From Candidatus Bathyarchaeota archaeon (GTDB lineage Archaea; Thermoproteota; Bathyarchaeia; Bathyarchaeales; Bathycorpusculaceae), in contig JAOZID010000010.1 of the NCBI GenBank assembly GCA_026014465.1, positions 1,212,303 to 1,276,302 of the forward strand: DNA of 64,000 nucleotides, in the 5' to 3' direction. Of this stretch, positions 43,204 to 52,300 are shown in pieces. How positions within the stretch are numbered: the stretch's first letter is position 1; each line of letters opens with the position of its first letter. A program made the position numbers and the translations under genes. The notes below the pieces were generated by a model that did no database searches, had not been told where the DNA came from, and saw only the letters and a program-made list of their open reading frames with translations.

Positions 43204-44442
43204 CTAAAACTTTTTCATCTTCCGTACGAAATCAACCTCTTCAGGCTCCAACTCTAGCCACGTCATCAACGACTCCGCCTCCTGCTTCTCAAGCTTTTCT
43301 AACATTATTTTGAGAAACGGTATGAACTCTTCTTTGGCGGTCTGTTTTGAAACGTGACATTGGTGCCCGATTTTGCCGCAGATATTTGCTAGGGTGGTGC
43401 GTTTGCCTTTTGACCAAAACAGCGTAATGACCCTGATGGGCGGCGAAATCAACGTGAATGGTTTGTATGTTTCGGGTGAAACCCCTGCCGCTAATGCTAA
43501 GCAGTTAAAGAAGTATCGCAAAAGATGCCAGTACTCAACTCCTACTCTGCCACGGTACACGTCTGCTTGAGAAATAAAATCATACGCCCTAGCTAGCTCC
43601 TCTGGGTCAGAGTACCGCAACGGTAAATTATCCCCGATAGCCATGAGCAAATCATCATAGTTCGCGTTGGAACTAGACAGCAGCCTAGATGCTTCTTCTA
43701 CGGATTTAGCTGAGAAATATCCGCGTAGGGTTTCGTCCATGTTGGTGTCTTTGTTTCTTATGCCCAAAACGGTGGTGTCCTGCGCGGTGAGGGTTTTGCC
43801 TTTTTCGGCGATGCTTTGCAAATCGTTTATGGCTGAACGCATGTCGCCGCGGCTGTTTTGGGCAATCATCTCTAACGCTTCAAACTCTGCCTCTATACCT
43901 TCTTGCTTGCAGATACTGCGCAAAGTAACAATAATAAGCGGGATTCTTACCTGCTGGAACCTGATTAGCACGCAAACTTTTTTGAGGGGACGCAGCTTTT
44001 GCAAGTCAGGGTCGTTAGCTGCCATAATCACGGGGGTACGCGCTTGCTCCACGATTTTTATTATGGCGCTTACTCCGCCGCGGTCTTCATTGCCTGCTAT
44101 GCCGTCAACTTCATCCATGAACAAGATGTTGCCTTTGCTTTCCCGCGAAAACATGTCCAACGCCATAAACGAGGTCGCAGGCGACGCCACAGCTTTCACG
44201 GCTTTCTCGGTACGTGTGTCGCTGGCATTCATCTCTATGACTATAAAATTGAATTCTTTGGCTACCGCGTTCACCAGCGTAGTTTTGCCTACTCCGGGGG
44301 GACCATAAAGCAGCACCGCCTTTTTTTTGCGGCGTTTACTTTGCAGCCAATCAACAAAGGCAGCTTTGGCTTCTTCGTTTCCTACAACATCAGCTACTCT
44401 TTTTGGGCGGTATTTTTCAACCCACAACAAGTCCTCTTTCAA
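43204..44442 (-). CDS. rfcL: Replication factor C large subunit
   Basis: 412 residues. Walker A G-P-P-G-V-G-K-T-T near residue 46, Walker B F-M-D-E-V-D-G near 111, sensor 1 A-A-N-D, then the clamp-loader C-terminal collar. RFC opens PCNA and loads it at primer ends. It overlaps the end of rfcS by 4 nt (ATGA-type). No PIP box is visible at its C-terminus, although many archaeal RfcL proteins have one. Confidence 0.93.
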   Translation of the reverse strand: MKEDLLWVEKYRPKRVADVVGNEEAKAAFVDWLQSKRRKKKAVLLYGPPGVGKTTLVNAVAKEFNFIVIEMNASDTRTEKAVKAVASPATSFMALDMFSRESKGNILFMDEVDGIAGNEDRGGVSAIIKIVEQARTPVIMAANDPDLQKLRPLKKVCVLIRFQQVRIPLIIVTLRSICKQEGIEAEFEALEMIAQNSRGDMRSAINDLQSIAEKGKTLTAQDTTVLGIRNKDTNMDETLRGYFSAKSVEEASRLLSSSNANYDDLLMAIGDNLPLRYSDPEELARAYDFISQADVYRGRVGVEYWHLLRYFFNCLALAAGVSPETYKPFTLISPPIRVITLFWSKGKRTTLANICGKIGHQCHVSKQTAKEEFIPFLKIMLEKLEKQEAESLMTWLELEPEEVDFVRKMKKF

Positions 44443-45434
44443 AGGTTCTCCCCTTGGGCTTTGCCAACTTTGCCGAACTGGGCAAGCAACGCACTAAGCT
44501 GAATGTCACTGTTGGCTCCCTGTGTCAAACGATAATCATACTCCCCGATAATGTTGGATAATTCGGCTTTATCCTCAGGCGTCAAAGTGGACATTTTGAA
44601 GAGTTCACGCTGCATCTGCCTTACAATTTCGGTTCCTGAAAAACCAAACGACCCCATAAGGTCATACATGATTTTTCTTGCCTCCACAAAGCTGCCATAC
44701 AGTGCTTTGCGTATCATGATTTGCACTTGGGCGGGGCTTGCTTCTCCGATGACTTGGGCGACGACTTTTTCGTCAATCTGCTTGCTGTATGCTGCCGCGG
44801 TTTGCAGGGCGTTGATTGCGTGCCTGAGGTCTCCTTCAGCGTAGTCCACAATTTTTTCTGCTGCTTCCGATGCTAAGGTGAGGTTTTCTTGTTTTGCGAT
44901 GTAACCTAAGTGGTCTATCATGGCTTTGCGTTCAAGCTTGCTAAAGCGAAATACGGCGCATCGGCTTTGGATGGGTTCAATGATTTTTGCTGAATAGTTG
45001 CATATGAGTATGAACCTAGACGTGCGGGAGCTGGTTTCCATGATTCTCCTAAGCGCGGTCTGCGCAGGACCTGTCATTTGGTCGCTTTCATCCAGTATAA
45101 TTAACGCGAAGGGGACGTTTCCAAAGGCGGTTCGGCTGTAGCGCGAGAAGTCTTTGACTCTTTCTCTAACAGTGTCAATTCCTCTTTCGTCAGAGGCGTT
45201 GAGTTCAAGCGTAAACGTTCTCCAGTTTTCCCCGTACAGTTCACGGGCGATACAAAGCGCCAACGTGGTTTTTCCTGTACCTGGAATGCCCGCAAAAAGC
45301 AGGTGAGGCATAGTTTTTGGGTTTCTCATGAACGCCTTCAAACTTTCCACGACATCTTTTAAGCCTACAACTTCATCTAGCTTCTTGGGTCGGTACTTCT
45401 CAACCCACATCAATGCTTCTTCTTTAGCTGCCAT
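44439..45434 (-). CDS. rfcS: Replication factor C small subunit
   Basis: 331 residues. Walker A G-I-P-G-T-G-K-T-T near residue 49, Walker B I-I-L-D-E-S-D near 112, arginine finger S-R-C-A near 156. Pattern W-V-E-K-Y-R-P-K-K-L-D-E-V-V-G at the N-terminus is typical of RFC. First of the rfcS-rfcL-Cys-rich operon. Confidence 0.95.
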   Translation of the reverse strand: MAAKEEALMWVEKYRPKKLDEVVGLKDVVESLKAFMRNPKTMPHLLFAGIPGTGKTTLALCIARELYGENWRTFTLELNASDERGIDTVRERVKDFSRYSRTAFGNVPFALIILDESDQMTGPAQTALRRIMETSSRTSRFILICNYSAKIIEPIQSRCAVFRFSKLERKAMIDHLGYIAKQENLTLASEAAEKIVDYAEGDLRHAINALQTAAAYSKQIDEKVVAQVIGEASPAQVQIMIRKALYGSFVEARKIMYDLMGSFGFSGTEIVRQMQRELFKMSTLTPEDKAELSNIIGEYDYRLTQGANSDIQLSALLAQFGKVGKAQGENL

Positions 45435-45542
45435 GAAATAACCCTCAAATAACGCAAGGTAACGTATTCTGCTTTCCTAATTTACTTTTCCCACTTAAAC
45501 GCTTAAAGGTGCGAAAACAAAACTTGGTTGTTTGCCGCGTAA

Positions 45543-45893
45543 TTAGCCTATTGTGCTTCCTTCTGCAACGTCTTTTTCGGGCTGCAAAACTGAAACGTTG
45601 CCCTCTTGGTCTTCTGCCGCCAAAATCATGCACTGCGACTCCAACCCCGCAAGCGTACGCCTCTGCAAATTTAGCAAAAACACGCATTTTTTGCCCACAA
45701 GCTCCTCAGGCGTGTAGTACTGCTTCAACCCAGCTATCGCTTGCCTGTGCTCATCTCCAAAATCAACCACAACCCTAAGTAGCTTCTTAGACTTAGGAAC
45801 AGCCTCCACCTCAAGAATCTTGCCCACACGCAAATCCAGCTTCAAAAACTCATCAAATGCTATCTCAGGCTTAACCTCTGCTTCAGTTTCCAT
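45543..45893 (-). CDS. Stand-alone tRNA-binding OB-fold protein (MetRS-beta/Trbp111-like)
   Basis: 116 residues. EMAPII/Trbp111 pattern: F-L-K-L-D-L-R-V-G-K-I-L-E-V-E, V-P-K-S-K-K-L-L-R-V-V-V-D-F-G, and R-T-L-A-G-L-E-S-Q-C-M-I-L-A-A. This is the separate form of the C-terminal tRNA-binding domain of methionyl-tRNA synthetase found in many archaea. MetRS itself is not in the window. Confidence 0.87.
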   Translation of the reverse strand: METEAEVKPEIAFDEFLKLDLRVGKILEVEAVPKSKKLLRVVVDFGDEHRQAIAGLKQYYTPEELVGKKCVFLLNLQRRTLAGLESQCMILAAEDQEGNVSVLQPEKDVAEGSTIG

Positions 45894-45999
45894 GTCTACT
45901 CGCCAAAAAACCTCTACACAAATACCGTATTAAGGCTTCGCAAACAAAAACCAAAAACCCGCGCCTTCTGTTTTGCCTGCGCACAAAAAGAACTGTTGC

Positions 46000-46647
46000 C
46001 TACTCCTTGTTTGTGTTGGTTTGTAGTTTTGTTTCAAAGCTTTTGAGGTAGTCTTGTAGGGCTTTTCGGCGGACTTCTTGAGTTATGTCGCCGCGGGTGG
46101 CTTCGATTATTTTTCGGCTGACATCGTTTTTTCTTCTTAACCCCTGAACCATCATGTATGCTTCATCAAGGGCTTCTAGTTCTACGTAGATTTCATCCAT
46201 GGTTTGCAGGCACTTTTCTGCTTTTTCCACGTTGCCTTCACGCAGCTCGTCTAGGGCTAATCGTCTGCATTCGCCCACGACATCTGCTAAGCCCAAAGCG
46301 TACTCGACGGGGGGCACTTCGATTTCTGCAACTGACAGGAAACGGTCTTCTTCAATGAGTGTTATGAAGATGTTGGCTTCGGCGTATTCTTGAAGGGCGT
46401 CGCTAAACATGCCTCCGTAAATTAGGGCGGGGTAGTCTTTGGCTGTTTCGCGAAGGTTGTGTATGTTTTCTTTGGCTTTTGCTAGTTGGGTTTTGGCTTC
46501 GTCGAGTTTTTTTTGGTGGCTAAGAAGTATGGCTTGCTTGGATAAACTGAGGGTTTTGCGGGTTTTCTCCTGCATGGCCTTGCGGGTTTCTTCTTTTTGC
46601 GTTAGCTCTTTTTTTATTTCTTCTAACAAGTCTTTCAAAGAAGTCAT
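46000..46647 (-). CDS. Translin-family protein
   Basis: 215 residues, all helical: an N-terminal charged coiled-coil (E-E-I-K-K-E-L-T-Q-K-E-E-T-R-K), then the translin core with F-S-D-A-L-Q-E-Y-A-E-A, Y-A-L-G-L-A-D-V-V-G-E and V-R-R-K-A-L-Q-D-Y-L. Archaeal translins are RNA/DNA-binding octamers linked to tRNA processing and RNA decay. The ATG at 46647 is chosen since the upstream extension (to 46746) is not family-like and overlaps the next gene. Confidence 0.8.
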   Translation of the reverse strand: MTSLKDLLEEIKKELTQKEETRKAMQEKTRKTLSLSKQAILLSHQKKLDEAKTQLAKAKENIHNLRETAKDYPALIYGGMFSDALQEYAEANIFITLIEEDRFLSVAEIEVPPVEYALGLADVVGECRRLALDELREGNVEKAEKCLQTMDEIYVELEALDEAYMMVQGLRRKNDVSRKIIEATRGDITQEVRRKALQDYLKSFETKLQTNTNKE

Positions 46648-46715
46648 GTTCGCTTTCCACCCAGTATTGGTTATTCTAAAAATAGAGTTGGGGAATGTGC
46701 TTATAGGTTTGCTTT

Positions 46716-46913
46716 TTACTCTTCGGGTTGTTCTGGGCCATCCCATTTTTCAACGACGAGTTTATCGTCTCCAAGTTTAAAGCTTACTTTGACAAAAATG
46801 CTGTCAGCTCCCTTGAATGGGAACATGCTGTCTTCTGCTAGGTCCTTGGGCAAATAAACGAGGTATTTGCCGTCTTTTCTTCTGAACAATCGTCCTCTTC
46901 CTTCGCTTACCAT
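46716..46913 (-). CDS. Small beta-rich conserved-type protein
   Basis: 65 residues: G-R-L-F-R-R-K-D-G-K-Y-L-V-Y-L-P-K-D-L-A-E-D and K-V-S-F-K-L-G-D-D-K-L-V-V-E-K-W. The short strands and Y-L-P-K-D-L resemble an AbrB-type swapped hairpin but the match is weak. It precedes translin on the same strand. No family is recognised with certainty. Confidence 0.5.
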   Translation of the reverse strand: MVSEGRGRLFRRKDGKYLVYLPKDLAEDSMFPFKGADSIFVKVSFKLGDDKLVVEKWDGPEQPEE

Positions 46914-47062
46914 AAGTCACCCTCCTCTTACTTTGTTCGGAGTTAACTGCAGTGTACCTAAAAGTGGGTATTTAAAGTTTATTTTCACGTTTCTACTGGC
47001 AACCCTGCTGATTAACTTCAAAAACCTAAAAAAATGAATGATTTGCTAGGCATAACCCGTTT

Positions 47063-48025
47063 TTACGAAGAAGAAAATCGGGTAGGCTTTTCCTGTTTAC
47101 TCAACAAGACGACCCTGCTGTCAGGCGCCTCATCAATAAGCTTGTACCCTGTTTCTTTGGCTAACTGCGACGCAAACTCATAAACGTCCTTATGTTTGGG
47201 CATGTTGTCAAACCCTAAACGCAACCCCGAAAAACCAACATGCATGTACGCTTTGGCTTCAATATAGGTGGGGTTGGCTTTATCCACCAGCTTGGCATAA
47301 CCCGCGATGTCTTGCATGTTCAAGTTTTTAACAAGTGTAGTTCGAATCACCGTTGGGCACTTGAAACTGGGCATAAACTCCAACGTCTCATTAACTTTCT
47401 CCCAAAGATTGGGCAACTGCGGGCGGCAGACTCTGTCGTAGGTTTTCTGGTTGGGCGCGCAAACAGAGACATACATTTGCGTGGGTTCCTCACTTAACTG
47501 CGAAAGCTTCTGAGGCAACGTGCCGTTAGAAACCAAAAACGTAGTAAGCCCCCGCGAATGAAGGGTGCGTATGAGCTCTCCCAAAGGCGCATAAAGAGTC
47601 GGCTCCCCCGTCAAGCTTATTGCAACATGCTTAGGCGTGAAAGCTTCCCTAAAATTTTCCATATTAATCCTCGGGTGCCCCTTATAGCCCCCTAAAATCC
47701 TGTTTTGCTCCTCCAGTATCCCTTGGGCGATTTCTTGGGGCGGATCCCACTGGGGTAGTTTCATTTCGTCCCAGCGTATTTGCAGGTCTCCGTTTTGGGC
47801 GCGCCAGCAAAACAGGCATTGTTGTGTGCAGTAAAACATGGCGGGCGACATTTGGATGCACTGGTGTGATTTGATGCCGTAGAATTTTTGTTTGTAGCAG
47901 GATCTGCCGCTGGTCAATGCTTCATAGAACCATTTGCATCTTTTCACGGCGGAGTGCTTAACTACTCTGTGGTACTTTTGTTTTTTTAGCGCTTGTATTA
48001 GCGAGGCTGGAACCAAATCTTCCAA
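47063..48025 (-). CDS. taw1: 4-demethylwyosine synthase TYW1
   Basis: 320 residues. Radical SAM cluster C-T-Q-Q-C-L-F-C-W-R (CxxxCxxC, about residues 62-69), then G-E-P-T-L-Y, V-S-N-G-T and the substrate-binding N-terminal cysteines (C-K-W, C-Y-K). The enzyme joins pyruvate carbons to m1G37 of tRNA-Phe to make imG-14. Its substrate m1G37 is made by Trm5, whose gene is at 51030, so both steps are in one region. Confidence 0.93.
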   Translation of the reverse strand: MEDLVPASLIQALKKQKYHRVVKHSAVKRCKWFYEALTSGRSCYKQKFYGIKSHQCIQMSPAMFYCTQQCLFCWRAQNGDLQIRWDEMKLPQWDPPQEIAQGILEEQNRILGGYKGHPRINMENFREAFTPKHVAISLTGEPTLYAPLGELIRTLHSRGLTTFLVSNGTLPQKLSQLSEEPTQMYVSVCAPNQKTYDRVCRPQLPNLWEKVNETLEFMPSFKCPTVIRTTLVKNLNMQDIAGYAKLVDKANPTYIEAKAYMHVGFSGLRLGFDNMPKHKDVYEFASQLAKETGYKLIDEAPDSRVVLLSKQEKPTRFSSS

Positions 48026-48234
48026 AGGTTTCTCCCTTTTCGTGGCGTTTGTGTTAGAGAAAATGGCTTAAACAGTTATAAGTTAGCCCTGCCAAACGTG
48101 CGGTTCTGTTTTCTTTTCTGCACAAACCTGTGGTGGTTTTGGGTTCGTGGATTATGGGCAAAGTTTAAAATGTTTCTCAGGTAGTAGATTGTTCCATCAC
48201 ACGAAAACGTTTATTGAAATGAGGCGACAGTTGG

Positions 48235-50325
48235 TTGAAACATAAAGCTGCTGCGTTGACTCTTCTGCTTTTGATGAGTGCTGCTTTTCTGCTTGTACCT
48301 ACCCCCGTTGTTGAGGGGCAATCTCCAGTAGGATTTACAATCCTGCAAGTTGTTATGCAAGGCGAATTCCAAGGTATAACTTCTGCATCTGTTGATGACC
48401 CCATAACCGTCAACGCAGGCATGAACACCTTCAATGGACCATACACCATGTTCTTTGACGGCTCTATTGTGGAAACCAACAACGCCACTGGGTATTATGT
48501 AGCCTCAAACTTCACTGTTCCACATGTTCCTGCAGGTGCGTATACTATAACCCTGCAAGATGACACTTTAGCAAGCAACACCACCTACAGCTTTGAGGTT
48601 ATAACAGCCTACATCGTTGAACCCGTCGCTCCCGCTTCTCCTCTGCAGCTACAGGAAGGCAACGATGTAACTTTTGATGTTGCAGTTACTGGAGGCGAAC
48701 CAAACACCCAATACAACGCCAACATAACCCTAAAACTGCCTGAACCGCTAAACACCACATATTCAAAAATGGTTTCTCTAACCACCTCTGATGTAGGAAC
48801 CGCACAAACACAAATTACTTTTCCCGACTCAACATTTACCCCCTCAGGCTCCACCACCAACTACGCAGGAACCTACAAAGCATACTTCAACCTCACCGAC
48901 AACCTAGCCCAAAAAAACTTTGACATAGGCATTACCGATAAAACCCAATACATCCGCCAAGAAACCGTAACCATAAACGCCGTTGACTACCAGCCCAGCC
49001 AAACCGCCACCTTAACCATCACACACGACGACACCACCGTTCTCTCTCAAACTCTAACAGCTTCAAGCGAAGGCAAACTATCCGCAACCTGGCAAATCCC
49101 AAGCACCGCAACTCTAGGAACCTACAACGTAACAATAACAACCCAAAACTCGCCCAAAGCAATTGTTGACTCACAAACTTTCGAGCTTCCAGGCGCCCCA
49201 ATGATTTTCCAGACCGTAAACTTGGCTGGAGAACCAGTTAACGACGTTTTGCTTGAGGTATTGGACCATGCTTCAGGGGCGGTGTACAGTGAAACCACTG
49301 GAATTTATGGTACTGCTTCTATGAATCTTGAAGAAGGCGACGTGACGGTATCTGCCTACTTGCATTCGGCTAAAGTGGGTGAAACTCAGTTGTCCGTAAA
49401 AGAAAACGGAACCTACACCATAACCTGCAGCTTAACTAACCTAGAAATCCGAGTGCGAGAAAAAAATGGTGTTGCCATACCCTTTGTTGATTTGGATTTG
49501 TATTTTGAATACACCACACGCACGGGCGCAACAGAATCAGGTTACGCCACTGGGCAAACTAACTCTTCAGGCATCTTCGTTTTTCCCTCAACCCTGCCCA
49601 ACGTGGACTGCATCGTTAACGCGTCAAAATACGGCGCCGTCTTCAACCTAAACAACAACACCATATCTGACCTGCCCGAGCAACCCTCTTCACAGGTAAC
49701 CATACTTTGCCCCGAAAAAACGCTCGCCCTAACCGTTGTTGATTCTGGTCTAAACGCAGTACCCAACTCCCGTATTGTTCTTACTGAGCAAGACAGCGGA
49801 CTATACTACACCAAAACCGCCGACGGCAACGGAGCCGCTCAACTCAGCGTAGTCTTTGGCAGATACGACGTAAGCGTCTACACTGCAAACGACGTTTTAC
49901 TCAACCAAACCACCCTAACAGTCACAAGCAACACCCAAACCCAAATCAAATGTGTCTACAATCTTGACGTCTCCGTAAAAGTGGTAGACTACTTCGGAGC
50001 CCCTATATCTGGTATAAACGTCCAACTTAGCGGCGACAACGCAGAAACGCAAACCGCTACCACTCAAGGCGACGGCACCGTAGTCTTCACCAATTTGATT
50101 GGCGGCACCATAGAAATTGCAGCTTATCCGTCAGGCGATGAAAACTCGTTTGTGGCAACCAGCCTCCAGCTTGACTCCTCAACGGATGTGCAGTTGGCAC
50201 TTGCCCAGTACGTCGCTTTAGGCTCCCTGCTGGTTGATGCGAGTTTGTTGCTGACTTTGTGCGTTGTCTTGGCTGCGGTTTTGCTGTTCTTGGGCATAGA
50301 ACTGTACCGAAGAAAACGGCGTTAA
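48235..50325 (+). CDS. Large cell-surface protein with carboxypeptidase-regulatory-like repeats
   Basis: 696 residues. Signal peptide (K-H-K-A-A-A-L-T-L-L-L-L, residues 1-28), then Ig-like beta domains (about 30-310) and at least three CarboxypepD_reg-like repeats of the type V-R-E-K-N-G-V-A-I-P-F-V-D-L, V-V-D-S-G-L-N-A-V-P-N-S and V-V-D-Y-F-G-A-P-I-S-G-I. It ends with a transmembrane helix and R-R-K-R-R. It has many N-x-T/S sequons. It is probably an envelope protein. The start is a TTG with GAGGCG upstream. Confidence 0.75.
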   Translation: MKHKAAALTLLLLMSAAFLLVPTPVVEGQSPVGFTILQVVMQGEFQGITSASVDDPITVNAGMNTFNGPYTMFFDGSIVETNNATGYYVASNFTVPHVPAGAYTITLQDDTLASNTTYSFEVITAYIVEPVAPASPLQLQEGNDVTFDVAVTGGEPNTQYNANITLKLPEPLNTTYSKMVSLTTSDVGTAQTQITFPDSTFTPSGSTTNYAGTYKAYFNLTDNLAQKNFDIGITDKTQYIRQETVTINAVDYQPSQTATLTITHDDTTVLSQTLTASSEGKLSATWQIPSTATLGTYNVTITTQNSPKAIVDSQTFELPGAPMIFQTVNLAGEPVNDVLLEVLDHASGAVYSETTGIYGTASMNLEEGDVTVSAYLHSAKVGETQLSVKENGTYTITCSLTNLEIRVREKNGVAIPFVDLDLYFEYTTRTGATESGYATGQTNSSGIFVFPSTLPNVDCIVNASKYGAVFNLNNNTISDLPEQPSSQVTILCPEKTLALTVVDSGLNAVPNSRIVLTEQDSGLYYTKTADGNGAAQLSVVFGRYDVSVYTANDVLLNQTTLTVTSNTQTQIKCVYNLDVSVKVVDYFGAPISGINVQLSGDNAETQTATTQGDGTVVFTNLIGGTIEIAAYPSGDENSFVATSLQLDSSTDVQLALAQYVALGSLLVDASLLLTLCVVLAAVLLFLGIELYRRKRR

Positions 50326-50379
50326 CCTCCTTTTGCAACCTTTGTGTGTAAATGGGCAATGTTTACTGGGAAGCAAAAA

Positions 50380-50420
50380 AGTTTATATGCTCTTTTTGAT
50401 GTCTATCTCTTTTTAAGAGA
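50380..50420 (+). promoter_or_regulatory. Promoter and hairpin before cysteine-rich gene
   Basis: TATA-like GTTTATATGC near 50380-50389 is followed by an inverted repeat TCTCTT-TTT-AAGAGA (50406-50420) close to the expected transcript start, and the TTG start lies at 50471. The leader would be about 60 nt. Confidence 0.4.
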
Positions 50421-50470
50421 CTATCCGTGCAACGTTAAACTCTCTTATGTGGACACTTGAGGTATAACCG

Positions 50471-50758
50471 TTGGCCCAAGCAAAAGCTTGTTCTCCGAAA
50501 TGCCCCTCTTTTAAATGCTCAAAAAAATCCGCGTACTTCCGACGTGACTCTGTCTGGTGCAGATGGACTGAAGAACAGTGTGATGTTGCAAACTGCATGT
50601 ACTCTATGTGCGTTAAACGTCGCCTGCTCCCTCGTGGTATCTGTGGGGAAACCGTGAAACGTAAGACAGTAGAAAAAGATTTCGAAGACGTTCTGGATGA
50701 ACCTGTGAAACTTAAGGGAAAAGCCCTTCGCAGATTCGGAGACGACGACTTCTACTAA
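50471..50758 (+). CDS. Cysteine-rich small protein
   Basis: 95 residues from a TTG start. Nine cysteines, mostly in C-S-P-K-C-P-S-F-K-C (8-17), W-C-R-W-T-E-E-Q-C (29-37), C-M-Y-S-M-C (42-47) and one later (58). The C-terminal half is charged and cysteine-free, ending R-R-F-G-D-D-D-F-Y. The cysteine pattern suggests zinc or Fe-S binding. I recognise no named family. It has its own TATA-like promoter and no operon partner. Confidence 0.55.
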   Translation: MAQAKACSPKCPSFKCSKKSAYFRRDSVWCRWTEEQCDVANCMYSMCVKRRLLPRGICGETVKRKTVEKDFEDVLDEPVKLKGKALRRFGDDDFY

Positions 50759-50835
50759 ACATACAGGATGCACAAACAGTTTTTTAACTAAACCTAAAGC
50801 TGCGCCAACCCTTTTTTGCAGGCGCTTTTGCTTGG

Positions 50836-50997
50836 TTATTTTGCCTGTATGCGTTTAACTACTGGCGGTTTTACTTTCTTTAGGATGCGGTAACCGCAGA
50901 TTATGCATTTTGTTTCGCCGCCTCTCATATCCAATTCTTCAGCTGGAACTCTTGAGCCGCAACGCATACACTCGTAAACAATACCTGTTTCTTCCAT
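50836..50997 (-). CDS. rpo12: DNA-directed RNA polymerase subunit Rpo12 (P)
   Basis: 53 residues: C-M-R-C-G near residues 10-14 and C-I-I-C-G near 31-35 (zinc), then Y-R-I-L-K-K-V-K-P-P-V-V-K-R-I. This is the Rpc10/Rpb12 pattern with the expected length. The ATG at 50997 follows GAGGT; a longer frame to 51174 has no family match. It is divergent from trm5, with only 32 bp between the start codons. Confidence 0.93.
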   Translation of the reverse strand: MEETGIVYECMRCGSRVPAEELDMRGGETKCIICGYRILKKVKPPVVKRIQAK

Positions 50998-51029
50998 ACA
51001 AGTTACCTCGTCTACAAAGGAAAAGTATT

Positions 51030-51920
51030 TTGCTTTTAAACGTTTCCAATGCCCTTTACTTAACAAAGGGTGAAAGCTTGCCCAAACATGCAAAAAAGTC
51101 TCTAGCCAATGTTCTGGCAGCAGAAGGCGTTTTTGGGGTTTACAGTTCTTTTGATGTTGTGGGTGATATTGCAATAGTCAAGTCACCTTCTAAGGAGACC
51201 GCTCAGGCGGTTGGGAAGGCTATCCTTAGGCGTCACAGCAACGTGAAGACTGTTTTAGCTCAAACAGGGGGCGTTAGAGGTGACTACAGGCTGCGCAAGC
51301 TTTGGGTAGTTGCAGGTGAAAACAAAACAAAAACCGTCCACAAAGAATCAGGCTGCCTCTTTAGCATAGACGTGCAATCATGCTATTTCTCGCCTCGACT
51401 GCAGCATGAACGACGGCGCATCGCAAAGCAAACCCAACCCCACGAAACCATCGTCAACATGTTCGCCGGCGTAGGCTGCTTCTCCTTAGTCATAGCAAAA
51501 AAAGTACCCTCCACAAAAATATACTCCATAGACATCAACCCCACAGCGTACGAGTTCATTCAAGAAAACATCCAGCTAAACCACGCATCCAACCAAGTTT
51601 TTCCTATGCTTGGTGACGCCAAAGAACTCATCCAAAGCCACCTGCAAGGTCAAGCTGACCGCGTTTTAATGCCGCTCCCCGAAAAAGCCTTATCCTATCT
51701 CCCATGCGCTATTTCTGCCCTCAAACCCCAAGGCGGCTACCTGCACGTTCACATTTTTGAACACGCCACCAAACATGAAAACCCCAAAGAAAAAACCCGT
51801 AAAAACCTGCAAGAACACCTCGACTCCACCAACAAAAACTACGCAATTTCTCATATGCGGCTAGTGCGTCACACGGGTCCAAACTGGTTTCATTTAGTTG
51901 CCGACGTACAAATCACCTGA
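51030..51920 (+). CDS. trm5: tRNA (guanine37-N1)-methyltransferase Trm5
   Basis: About 296 residues from a TTG at 51030 (AAAGGA upstream). N-terminal S-F-D-V-V-G-D-I-A-I-V-K, then D-V-Q-S-C-Y-F-S-P-R-L, SAM motif M-F-A-G-V-G-C-F-S, D-I-N-P-T-A, and P-L-P-E-K-A (NLP-like). It makes m1G37, the precursor of wyosine. The first 40 codons of a longer frame from 50910 overlap rpo12, so the shorter start is preferred. The exact start is uncertain by a few codons. Confidence 0.85.
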   Translation: MLLNVSNALYLTKGESLPKHAKKSLANVLAAEGVFGVYSSFDVVGDIAIVKSPSKETAQAVGKAILRRHSNVKTVLAQTGGVRGDYRLRKLWVVAGENKTKTVHKESGCLFSIDVQSCYFSPRLQHERRRIAKQTQPHETIVNMFAGVGCFSLVIAKKVPSTKIYSIDINPTAYEFIQENIQLNHASNQVFPMLGDAKELIQSHLQGQADRVLMPLPEKALSYLPCAISALKPQGGYLHVHIFEHATKHENPKEKTRKNLQEHLDSTNKNYAISHMRLVRHTGPNWFHLVADVQIT

Positions 51921-52012
51921 CCGTTGTTTGATTTTTTGTTGTTTGGGTTATTCGTTTGCTGAGGAAATCTTAATAGTCTGATCTTGTGATACTCCTTTCG
52001 TGGGAATCTGTG

Positions 52013-52285
52013 ATGAAACGAAAACTTATGGAAATTCTTGCTTGCCCCATTGATAAGCATCATCCGTTGGAGCTTCATGTTTTTGAAGAAACAGACGAAG
52101 TTGTCGAAGGCTTAATTGTCTGCCCCCAATGCCAAAGGTGGTATCCAATACGCGACGAAATCCCCGAGATGCTGCCTGATGATTTGCGAAAAGAAACCGA
52201 AGATTTGCCTTTCCTAAAGAAATGGAAAACTCAGGCACCCCCAAGCATAGTGACTGAGGGTAAACCCTTTAATCTAAAAGGGTAA
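52013..52285 (+). CDS. Trm112-like zinc protein
   Basis: 90 residues: M-E-I-L-A-C-P-I-D-K-H-H-P-L-E-L (zinc Cys), then V-C-P-Q-C-Q-R-W-Y-P-I-R-D-E-I-P-E-M-L-P, the Trm112 hallmark. Trm112 is an activating partner of several methyltransferases, including HemK2 (gene at 11348). An in-frame ATA at 51986 is not a start; the ATG at 52013 is. Confidence 0.93.
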   Translation: MKRKLMEILACPIDKHHPLELHVFEETDEVVEGLIVCPQCQRWYPIRDEIPEMLPDDLRKETEDLPFLKKWKTQAPPSIVTEGKPFNLKG

Positions 52286-52300
52286 CAGGCCCGTTTTTTA

